DNA from: Nonomuraea harbinensis
GTDB lineage: Bacteria > Actinomycetota > Actinomycetes > Streptosporangiales > Streptosporangiaceae
Direction of reading: 5' to 3'
Length of the DNA: 64,000 bases
NCBI RefSeq assembly: GCF_019396385.1
Contig: NZ_JAHKRN010000006.1
Location: 62,001-126,000 of the forward strand
The translations under genes were made by a program, and so were the position numbers. Position 1 is the first letter of the stretch, and every line of letters starts with the position of its first letter. Shown here in pieces: positions 54,785 to 62,605 of this stretch. Under the pieces are notes generated by a model, which worked only from the letters and a program-made list of their open reading frames with translations, made no database searches and was not told the origin of the DNA.

Positions 54785-56161
54785 ATGCTGAAGTCAATCG
54801 CGATGGCCCTGACGCTGGTTTTCTCGGGCGGCGCGCCCGCACAGGAGACGGCCTCACTCGACTGGGCCCCGTGCCCCGGCGACAAGATCGGCATGGAGTG
54901 CGCCGACCTGCGGGTGCCGGTCGACTGGTCCAAGCCCGATGGGCGGCGGATCACTCTCAAGCTCGGCCGGCTCAAGGCCACCGGCCGGGCCGAGGGCTCC
55001 GCGCTCGTCGCCTACGGCGGCCCCGGCGCCCCCGGCATCGCCTACACCGAGCCGATCGTCGACACCTGGGCCGGGCTGCGCAAGCGGATGCACGTCGTCG
55101 TGTGGGACACCCGCGGCTACGGCGAGCAGTTCCGCGGCCGGAGCACCGGCCTGCCGTGCGTCTGGACCCGCGTCCCCATCCCTGCCGCGCCGCGCGACGA
55201 CGCCGAGTGGGGGCGCCTGTCCGACACCAACCGCGGTCTCGCCGAGGCGTGCCGCCACAAGGACCCCGAGCTGTTCGCCAACATGAGCTCCGCCGACCAC
55301 GCCCGTGACATGGAGGCGATCAGGAAGGCGCTCGGCGACGGCGGGCTCAACTACTACGGCGCCTCCTACGCCGGCTTCTACGGCCAGGCCTACGCCCGCC
55401 TCTTCCCCGGCCAGGTCCGCACCATGGTCCTCGACGGCACGTGGAACCACAGCCCGGCCGACTGGGGCAAGGAGGTGGAGGCGATGGCCAGGAGCAACGA
55501 GCGGTCGCTGACCCGCTTCTTCGACTGGTGCGCCACCGGCGGCTGCCGCGACGTCCCCCGCAAGTGGCGCTCATTGGTCGCCGGGGCCGACCGCGAGCCG
55601 GTCCGCGCCGCCGACGGCGTCGCCTACACGGGCCGCGACCTGCGCTCGTTCGCCGTCTCCTCGGCTCGCCAGGGCCGCGCCGCCTGGCCGGGCCTGGCCG
55701 CGGCGATCCGCAGGGCCCACGGCGGCGACGCCTCGGCCTTCCTCCCCGCCCGCGGCGCCCGCTACCCCGACCAGGCCACCGGGGTCACCGAGTGCACCGA
55801 CTGGCCGCGCCCCGCGAGCCGGTCCGCCCTCGACGCCATGACGGCCCGCCTGCGCAAGGCCGCCCCCAACGCGGGCGCCGCCAACACCATGGCCACCGCG
55901 GGCCTGGCCTGCGTCGGCTGGCCCGTCCCCGTCACCAACCCGCCCGCCCCACTGCCCAAGACCCTCCCGCCCCTCCTGGGCGCCGGCGCCTGGGGCGAGT
56001 CCGACGCGGTCACCCGAGCCATGAGCACGGTCCCGGGCAGCGTCACGATCACCCACGACGGCCCCGGCCACACCCTCTACACCTCCAACCCCTGCGCCCG
56101 CACCCACATCGACCGCTACCTCACCGACAAGACCCTGCCCCCGACCCCGGCGAAGTGCTGA
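54785..56161 (+). CDS. Secreted alpha/beta hydrolase, S33 tripeptidyl aminopeptidase-like
   Basis: A 458-residue hydrolase. An N-terminal signal segment (KSIAMALTLVFSGGAPAQ) is followed by the S33-type block (PCPGDKIGMECADLRVPVDW) and the nucleophile YYGASYAG. The catalytic His appears in GPGHTLYTSNPC at the C-terminus. Several Cys pairs (CPGD/MEC, DWCATGGC) suggest disulfides. Relatives cut tripeptides or hydrophobic esters outside the cell. Start ATG 54785 is not certain; the upstream frame opens at 54740. Confidence 0.87.
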   Translation: MLKSIAMALTLVFSGGAPAQETASLDWAPCPGDKIGMECADLRVPVDWSKPDGRRITLKLGRLKATGRAEGSALVAYGGPGAPGIAYTEPIVDTWAGLRKRMHVVVWDTRGYGEQFRGRSTGLPCVWTRVPIPAAPRDDAEWGRLSDTNRGLAEACRHKDPELFANMSSADHARDMEAIRKALGDGGLNYYGASYAGFYGQAYARLFPGQVRTMVLDGTWNHSPADWGKEVEAMARSNERSLTRFFDWCATGGCRDVPRKWRSLVAGADREPVRAADGVAYTGRDLRSFAVSSARQGRAAWPGLAAAIRRAHGGDASAFLPARGARYPDQATGVTECTDWPRPASRSALDAMTARLRKAAPNAGAANTMATAGLACVGWPVPVTNPPAPLPKTLPPLLGAGAWGESDAVTRAMSTVPGSVTITHDGPGHTLYTSNPCARTHIDRYLTDKTLPPTPAKC

Positions 56162-56225
56162 CCATGGTGAACGCGGATGCTACGGCGGACCGAGCGGCCT
56201 GTCAGACACGCGTCGCAGCACCGGC

Positions 56226-57983
56226 TCAGACTGGAGCGCGGTCCGAGGTGCCGTGCCAGCTTTGCCAGAGAGCGGCGTAGGAGCCGCCTTCCGCCACCAG
56301 TTCGTCATGGGAGCCCAGTTCGATGATCCGTCCGTCCTCCACCACCGCCACCCGGTCCGCGTCATGCGCGGTGTAGAGCCGGTGGGCGATGGCGATGACC
56401 GTGCGCCCGTCCAGCACCGCCGCCAGCGAGCGCTCCAGGTTCCTGGCGGCCCGCGGGTCGATCAGCGACGTGGCCTCGTCCAGCACCAGCGTGTGCGGGT
56501 CGGCGAGCACGAGCCTGGCCAGCGCGAGCTGCTGCGAGTGCGCGGGCGAGATCGCCAGACCGCCGGAGCCGACCTCTGTGTCCAGCCCGTCCGGCAGGCC
56601 GAGCACCCAGTCCAGGGCGTCCACGGCCGCGAGCGCCTCACGCACCGCCTCCTCGTCGGCGCCGGGCCTGGCGATCACAAGGTTGTCCCGCAGGGTGCCC
56701 TTGAACACGTGGTGCTCCTGGGTGACCAAGGCGACGTGCCCGCGCAGCTCGTCCAGCGGCAGATTCACCAAGGGCACGCCGCCGACCGAGACGGTCCCGG
56801 CGCCGGGGCCGTGGATGCCGGCGAGCAACCTGCCGAGCGTCGACTTCCCCGCGCCCGACGGCCCCACCATGGCCAGCCGCTCGCCGGGCCGCACGGTCAG
56901 CGACACGTCGTGCAGCACGTCCCGCCCTTCCCGGTAGGCGTAGCGCACCTGGTCGGCGCTCAGCAGCTCACCGGCGGGCCGGGCGCCGGAGGGCTCGCGG
57001 TCGTCGGGCACGTTCGCGACCCCGAGCAGTCGCGCCATGGCCGCCCCGCCCACCTGGAGTTCGTCGATCCACATGAGAAACCGGTCGAGCGGGTCGACGA
57101 GCTGCTGTGCGTAGAGCGCGGCGGAGGTGACCTGGGCCAGCGTCACCCACTCGGCGCTGTAGAGGAAGCCGCCGACGAGCAGCGTCGCCACGAGCGGCAC
57201 CACATAGCCCAGCTCCACCGAGGGAAACCAGACGGTGCGCAGCCCGAGCGTGTAGCGTTCGGCGGCGAACGAACCGGCGATGTCGCGGTCGGCCCGCTCG
57301 CGCCGCCGCCGCTCCAGGCCGAGCGCCTCCACGGCCCTGGCGCCCTCGACGGTCTCGGCCAGCCCTTCGGTCATCTCCGCGTACGCGGCGTTCTCGCGAA
57401 GATAGCCGTCCCTGGCCCGCCGGAGATACCAGCGGGTGGAGAAGAACAGCAGCGGCGCGGCCAGCAGCATCGGCAGCATGAGCAGCGGGCTGACCAGAAC
57501 GATCGCGCCCATGGTGATGACGAACGTGACGACCGCGATCAGGGTTTCCGGCACCGCGTGCCGCACCGTCCTCGACAGCGAGTCGACGTCGCGCGACGTA
57601 CGGGTGAGCAGGTCGCCGGAGCCGGCCCGTTCCACCGTCGACAGCGGCAGGGCCAGCACCCTTTCGACGAACTCCTCGCGCAGCTCCGCCAGCACCTTCT
57701 CGCCCAGCCGGGCCGAGGCCAGCACCGCATACCTGACCAGCACGCCCTGCAGCAGCAGGAATCCCGCGACCCCGGCTGCGAACAGCACCACGTTCACCGC
57801 GACGCCTCGTTCGACGTCCTCGACCAGCATGCCGAGCTGCCACGGCACCACCAGCCCGGCGACGGCGGCGAGCGCGTGCAGGGCGAGGGCGGTGGCGAGC
57901 CGCCGCGGATACTTCAACGTCAACCGCCGCGCGTAGGCGCGCACCTGCTTCCGATCGGCGACCGGAAGAATCTCGCGGGCCAT
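56226..57983 (-). CDS. ABC exporter half-transporter with intact Walker motifs and altered signature
   Basis: A 585-residue half-transporter: six membrane helices (residues 1-310) and one nucleotide-binding domain. Walker A GPSGAGKST, Q-loop VTQEHHVFKG, Walker B TLVLDEATSL and switch His IAHRLYTA are intact. The signature motif LSGGQ is changed to ISPAHSQQ. It should pair with the protein at 58472, which has the reverse pattern. Exported substrate unknown. ATG 57983 fits the strong GGGGAGGGG upstream; GTG 57992 lies too close to it. Confidence 0.9.
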   Translation of the reverse strand: MAREILPVADRKQVRAYARRLTLKYPRRLATALALHALAAVAGLVVPWQLGMLVEDVERGVAVNVVLFAAGVAGFLLLQGVLVRYAVLASARLGEKVLAELREEFVERVLALPLSTVERAGSGDLLTRTSRDVDSLSRTVRHAVPETLIAVVTFVITMGAIVLVSPLLMLPMLLAAPLLFFSTRWYLRRARDGYLRENAAYAEMTEGLAETVEGARAVEALGLERRRRERADRDIAGSFAAERYTLGLRTVWFPSVELGYVVPLVATLLVGGFLYSAEWVTLAQVTSAALYAQQLVDPLDRFLMWIDELQVGGAAMARLLGVANVPDDREPSGARPAGELLSADQVRYAYREGRDVLHDVSLTVRPGERLAMVGPSGAGKSTLGRLLAGIHGPGAGTVSVGGVPLVNLPLDELRGHVALVTQEHHVFKGTLRDNLVIARPGADEEAVREALAAVDALDWVLGLPDGLDTEVGSGGLAISPAHSQQLALARLVLADPHTLVLDEATSLIDPRAARNLERSLAAVLDGRTVIAIAHRLYTAHDADRVAVVEDGRIIELGSHDELVAEGGSYAALWQSWHGTSDRAPV

Positions 57984-58471
57984 CCCCGTCACCCCTCCCC
58001 TCTCAGCTCGACATCCACTTCTCGTCCCACTCCCTGCCGGCCCCCACCCGATCCCTCAGACTCCCGGCCCGGCCTTCGTCCTGACCCACTCCATCCGGCC
58101 TCCGCCGAGGCCGAGGCCGGCCCCTGCCCTCACCCCGAGCCGCCCCGTCCCGGCTCCGCAGCCAACCTCCAGCCGTTCACCCGGAGTCACCCCGTCCCGC
58201 CTTCACACTCACCGCTCCCGCCGCTCACGCGAGCCGACCCGCCCCGCCTCCGCCGTCGCCGCTCCCCCCGTCCACCCGGAGCCGCCCTGTCCTGTCTCCG
58301 CTCTGCGTCGGGCTCCTCCTGCGGACGCGTCGCCTCCCGACGTGCGGCCCCTCCCGCTCCGGGGGCCGTGCCGCCCCCACAGTCCTTGGTCGGGGGCCGT
58401 TTCTCTCTTCGCCGCTGATCCCTTCAGGACCACCTTTGGAGGTCCGAAACTCCGAAGGGTGCGGGATCTCG
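57984..58471. other. About 490 bp of C-rich DNA between the ABC half-genes
   Basis: Very pyrimidine-rich plus strand (runs of CCG/CCT/CCC), no convincing gene, and no clear promoter. Near the right end CCTTTGGAG (58432-58440) with the partly complementary CTCCGAAGG (58449-58457) forms an imperfect hairpin just downstream of the stop of the gene at 58472 on the minus strand, a possible terminator. Confidence 0.4.
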
Positions 58472-60160
58472 TCAGGTCTCCCCTCTCGTGACCGTGGCCG
58501 CGTATGCCGGGCAGGTGGTCAGGAGGTCGCGGTGGGTGCCCTCCGCCTGGACCCGGCCGTCCTCGACGTAGATCACGTGATCGACCCGGCCCAGCACCAG
58601 CGGGCTGGTCGTGCAGACCAGCGTGGCGCGGCCACGTCGGGCGGCCGCCAGCCGGTCGGCGATGCGCGCCTCGGTGTGGGCGTCGACGGCGCTGGTCGGC
58701 TCGACGAGGATGAGCACCTCGGGGTCCGCCAGCAGCGCCCGGGCGAGCCGGAGCCGCTGCTGCTGGCCGCCGGAGAACTCCCGCCCCGCCTCCGCCACCT
58801 GCGCGTCGAGCCCGCCGGGCAGCGCCTCGACGATGTCCTCCGCGCACGCCGCGTGCAGGGCCCGGCTGATCAGCTCGGGGGTCGCGGTGCCGCGCACGTC
58901 CAGCTCGGCCCGGAGGGTCCCGGTGAACAGGCGGGCGCCGTTGTCCGCGACCAGGATGCGTGCCCGGACCTCCTCCACCGGCAGCGACGCCAGCTCGGCG
59001 GAGCCGAACGTGACGTCGCCGTCGGAGTAGCGGCCCAGCCGGTCGGCGATGGAGATGGCGTCCTCGGGCCGGGCCGCGGCGAGCGCGGTTAGAGAGCCGG
59101 GCTGCAGGGTGACACCGCTGTGGCTGTCGCGCAGCACGCCGCCCGCGGTGCTGCCCGTGCCGCCGGTCACCTCCGGCTCGATCGACAGGATCCGCACCAC
59201 CCGGCGGGCGGCGACGTGTCCCTTGGTGAGCCGGTCGGCCGCCTCGGTGATCGTGCGCATCGGCGCGACCAGGAACACCGCGTACGCGTAGAAGGTGACG
59301 AGCTGGCCGACGGTGATCCGGTCATCGACGGCGAAGGCCGCGCCGACGCTGGTCACGAGCGCGATGAGCAGGCCGGGCAGCACGATCTGGGCGCCTTCGA
59401 GCAGCGACTCCACCCGGGCGACGCCGACGCCCGCGTGGCGGGCCCGCTGCGACTCCTCCCGGTAGCGCTCCGCGAACACCTGCTCGCCGCCGATGCCGCG
59501 GAGCACCCGCAGCCCGGCCACGATGTCGGCGGACCTGGTGGCCAGGTCGCCGGTCAGGTCGCGCTGCCGTTTCTGCCTGCGGTGCAGGGGCCGCAGCAGC
59601 GGCCCCACGGCCGCCGTCATCACGGGCACGCCGATCAGCACCATGAGCCCGAGTACGGGCGAGGTCGAGATGAGGATCACGGTGACCGCGACGATCGCCA
59701 CGACGGACCCGGTGCCGCGCAGCAGGATGTCCATGGAGCTGCCGATGTGCGCGATGTCGGAGTTGCCGACGCTGACCACCTCGCCGGTCGACAGGCGCTT
59801 CGACAGGGTGGCGCCGAGCCTGGCCGCCTGCCGGGTGGTGAGCTGGACCGTGCGGTAGGCGGCCGACAGCCAGTTGTAGACGGCGAACCGGTGCCGCATG
59901 ATCCCGGTGAACGCCTGCACCAGCCCGAGCCCGAGCAGGATGCCCGACCAGGCGAGCAGCGCGCCGGTGTCCTTCAGCCTGAGCGCGTCGATGCCCATGC
60001 CGAGCGCGGCCGGCACCAGCGCCTGCGCGAGCCACCAGGTGGTGGCGAAGGCGATGCCGGCCAGAAGGGCGCGGCTCTGCCGCCGCGCGTTCCACCACAG
60101 ATAGCGGAACGGGCTGCGGATGTCGGGCAGGCCGGGGTCGGCGTCAGGAAGGGAGCGCAT
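58472..60160 (-). CDS. ABC exporter half-transporter with pseudo-nucleotide-binding domain
   Basis: A 562-residue half-transporter with six membrane helices (about residues 25-290). In the nucleotide-binding domain the Walker A loop is lost (ALAAARPEDAISIADRL, no GKS/T), the Q-loop Gln is replaced (LVADNGARLF), the Walker B Asp is Val (LILVEPTSAVD) and the switch His is missing (VCTTSPLVLG). The signature EFSGGQQQRLRLARALL is perfect. This complements the partner at 56226. ATG 60160 has only a weak binding site. Confidence 0.9.
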   Translation of the reverse strand: MRSLPDADPGLPDIRSPFRYLWWNARRQSRALLAGIAFATTWWLAQALVPAALGMGIDALRLKDTGALLAWSGILLGLGLVQAFTGIMRHRFAVYNWLSAAYRTVQLTTRQAARLGATLSKRLSTGEVVSVGNSDIAHIGSSMDILLRGTGSVVAIVAVTVILISTSPVLGLMVLIGVPVMTAAVGPLLRPLHRRQKRQRDLTGDLATRSADIVAGLRVLRGIGGEQVFAERYREESQRARHAGVGVARVESLLEGAQIVLPGLLIALVTSVGAAFAVDDRITVGQLVTFYAYAVFLVAPMRTITEAADRLTKGHVAARRVVRILSIEPEVTGGTGSTAGGVLRDSHSGVTLQPGSLTALAAARPEDAISIADRLGRYSDGDVTFGSAELASLPVEEVRARILVADNGARLFTGTLRAELDVRGTATPELISRALHAACAEDIVEALPGGLDAQVAEAGREFSGGQQQRLRLARALLADPEVLILVEPTSAVDAHTEARIADRLAAARRGRATLVCTTSPLVLGRVDHVIYVEDGRVQAEGTHRDLLTTCPAYAATVTRGET

Positions 60161-60305
60161 AGCCAGTCAACAGTGGCAAAGTCCCTGGTTGATCGGCAAT
60201 TGATTTATCCCGCAGCGTGTCGATCACCCGACGTTTCGTACAAGATGGGTCAGCCTGGGCGTGCCCCCTCACACCGACCTCAGGAGTACGCCACAATCGT
60301 CTCTC

Positions 60306-60926
60306 GTGGAGCACGGGTACACCAACAGCACGGTCGGAGACGGCGCTCTCGTGGTCAAGTGCTACCAGGGGCCCGACGCCGCCGTCCGGCTCCGGACGGA
60401 GGCGCGGTTCCTGCGGCGGCTGCGCAGACGGATGCCGGTGCCGAAGCTGCACGCGGTGACCGACACGAGCGTGAGCATGCACTACATCCCGGGCGTCCAC
60501 GGTCAGGACCTGCTCGACGAGGGTCACCCGGTCGAGGTGCTCGCCGAGTGCGGCCGCGCGCTGTCCCGGCTGCACCGGATGGGGTTCGTGCACGGCGACT
60601 ACGGGCCGCAGAACATGCTGTTCGACCCGGAGACGTTCAAGGCGGTGGCGATCCTCGACTGGGAGTGGGCGCATCCCGGCCGGCCGGTGGAGGATCTGGC
60701 GTGGTGCGAGTGGATCGTGCGCGCCCACCATCCGGAGCACGTTCCCCACCTGCGTCACTTCTTCGAGGCGTACGGGGGGCCGGTGCCGTCGTGGGAGGAG
60801 CGTCACGCGGCGATGCTCAACCGCTGCCGCAACCTGCTGGATTTCGCCGCGCGGTGGGAGCCGGGCGGCGAGGGCGAGAAGCTGTGGCGTCAGCGGATCG
60901 ACGACACCGCCGACTGGGTCGCCTGA
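60306..60926 (+). CDS. APH-fold phosphotransferase (kinase)
   Basis: A 206-residue small kinase of the aminoglycoside/choline kinase fold. The catalytic loop is FVHGDYGPQNMLFD and the metal-binding Asp is in AILDWEWAHPG; the N-terminal lobe has VVVKCYQGPDA with the ATP-binding Lys. The substrate is unknown. I start at GTG 60306 (VEHGYTNSTVGDG); GTG 60261 would add 15 residues. AGGAG at 60281-60285 fits neither well. Confidence 0.82.
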   Translation: MEHGYTNSTVGDGALVVKCYQGPDAAVRLRTEARFLRRLRRRMPVPKLHAVTDTSVSMHYIPGVHGQDLLDEGHPVEVLAECGRALSRLHRMGFVHGDYGPQNMLFDPETFKAVAILDWEWAHPGRPVEDLAWCEWIVRAHHPEHVPHLRHFFEAYGGPVPSWEERHAAMLNRCRNLLDFAARWEPGGEGEKLWRQRIDDTADWVA

Positions 60927-60982
60927 CCGTCCCGGCCTCACCGACCGCGGCAGTCGCCCGGTCCGGCCCGCTTCCGGCTGAT

Positions 60983-62482
60983 TCAGCCTTCCCTGGGCGT
61001 GACCACCGGCTCGCGAATCCCGAAGAGCGTTTCCAGGTCGGCGAGGAGCACGTCGCCCCGGGCGCGGGCCGCCTCGATGAGATCCCGGTGGAAACCCGTC
61101 AGCGAGAAGATCGCGAGGGTGGCGGCCGAGGTGTCGTGACCGTGCTGTGAGAGCAGCCCCGCGAGCATGTCCAACCGGTCGAGATCGGCCATGCCCCTCT
61201 TGGTGATCGTCGCCTTCGCCTCGCCGACGAGGCCGACGACCGCTCGCCCGCCTCGCTTGTCCAGCGCGATGACGTCGATCTCGTGCCTGGCCCGGCCCTT
61301 CCCGTCGTTGACCACGGTCGAGGTGATCTGACCTGCGGCGCCACGCAGCGCGGTGGCCGTCTGACCCCGCAGCCACCCCCTGGCGCACTCCTCGAAGTGC
61401 GGGCCGAGGATCCGGGAGTCGAAGGTGGGTCGCGCCCTGCGCCAGGCCTCCGCTCCCTGCCCGGTTTCCACCAGGTCGCGCTGCGGCACGGTGATCAGGT
61501 TGTGGAACCGTACGATGGGGTCGACCACGCTGATCATCGGACGGCGCTCCCACAACGGATCGCTGTCGTACCGCAGGTAACCCGCGGTGACCAGCGCCTC
61601 GATGGGGCGAGTCAGCGACGTACGTGACAGTTCCAGCAAGCCGCCGATCTTGCTGGGACTCGTCGCTCCACCGGCTACCGCGTTGATGATCGCGTAGTGC
61701 AGGGAGCTGCCGGTGAAGCGGGGGTCCTCGCGGAGCAGATACTCGCTCTCGCTCTCCGAGAACAGCGCCTGGCTGGAGTCGAGAGCCGTGGCCGCGACCC
61801 AGTCGTCCACCTCCGCGAGAGACTGCGGCGGTGGCACGTTGGCCAGGTTGCGGTAGCCCGGGGAGCCGCCGTAGACGGCGTGCACCCGCAGGGCCGCGTG
61901 CGGATCACCGATGCCCCAGTGGCGAGCCATGGTGGACAGGTTGAACGGATGCAGCCGCAGGTCGACGGCGGCGCGACCGCGGAGCGCCTTGGTGCCGGAC
62001 AAGAGTTCGTTCATCACCGAGAGCGCCGAACCGCACACGATCACCCGGCCGCCCTCCGGGCCCTCCCCCGCCTGCGACCGGTCATAGAGCAGTTGCAGCA
62101 GGCCGGGCAGTTCAGGAGAGTGCGCCATCCAGTACGGCAACTCGTCGATCACCAGCAACCCACCCCGGCCCGCTGTCAACTCGATGGCCGCGGTCAGGAG
62201 GGTCTCCCAATCGGCGTCCGCCATGAGCCCGGGGTCGATGCCCGCGTACCGCGCGATCTCCGTCGCGAACCGCCGCCTGGCGGGGGCCACGCCCTCCTCC
62301 GCGACAGCCGTGACGTAGAGGCCATGCGCGGTTTCGGCCAGGGCGCGCAGCAGATAGCTCTTCCCCACTCGCCGCCTGCCGGACACCACGGCCAGCCTCA
62401 GCCGGCGATCCGGGTGCTCGAGAAAGCTGGTCAACGCCGACCATTCCATCTCGCGGGCCAGTACCCGCTGGGGCTTCTGCAT
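60983..62482 (-). CDS. AAA ATPase with C-terminal DUF234/nuclease-like domain
   Basis: A 499-residue P-loop ATPase of the archaeal-type AAA group. Walker A is SGRRRVGKSYLL (residues about 33-44), Walker B LLVIDELPY. A winged helix follows (LLELSRTSLTRPIEALVTAGYL), then a DUF234-like domain with HEIDVIALDKRG and GEAKATITKRG, compatible with a PD-(D/E)XK-type site (Asp, Glu-x-Lys). Start ATG 62482 has GAGGTGG 6 nt upstream; in-frame ATGs at 62515 and 62596 are alternatives. Such proteins are often mobile or defence-related; here it is isolated. Confidence 0.83.
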   Translation of the reverse strand: MQKPQRVLAREMEWSALTSFLEHPDRRLRLAVVSGRRRVGKSYLLRALAETAHGLYVTAVAEEGVAPARRRFATEIARYAGIDPGLMADADWETLLTAAIELTAGRGGLLVIDELPYWMAHSPELPGLLQLLYDRSQAGEGPEGGRVIVCGSALSVMNELLSGTKALRGRAAVDLRLHPFNLSTMARHWGIGDPHAALRVHAVYGGSPGYRNLANVPPPQSLAEVDDWVAATALDSSQALFSESESEYLLREDPRFTGSSLHYAIINAVAGGATSPSKIGGLLELSRTSLTRPIEALVTAGYLRYDSDPLWERRPMISVVDPIVRFHNLITVPQRDLVETGQGAEAWRRARPTFDSRILGPHFEECARGWLRGQTATALRGAAGQITSTVVNDGKGRARHEIDVIALDKRGGRAVVGLVGEAKATITKRGMADLDRLDMLAGLLSQHGHDTSAATLAIFSLTGFHRDLIEAARARGDVLLADLETLFGIREPVVTPREG

Positions 62483-62578
62483 CGTGTGCCACCTCATTTG
62501 TACGCTTTGAGACATACTAATTAAGTCACGCGGCCCCATCGGCGATTTCGCCGACTTTACAGCTGGGCCCTTTTCCGG

Positions 62579-62584
62579 TTGACA
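62579..62584 (+). promoter_or_regulatory. TTGACA hexamer upstream of the LAL regulator
   Basis: A perfect -35 consensus 22 nt before ATG 62606; the -10 position shows no good TAnnnT. Confidence 0.2.
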
Positions 62585-62605
62585 AACGCGAGTCACACTC
62601 TGGTC

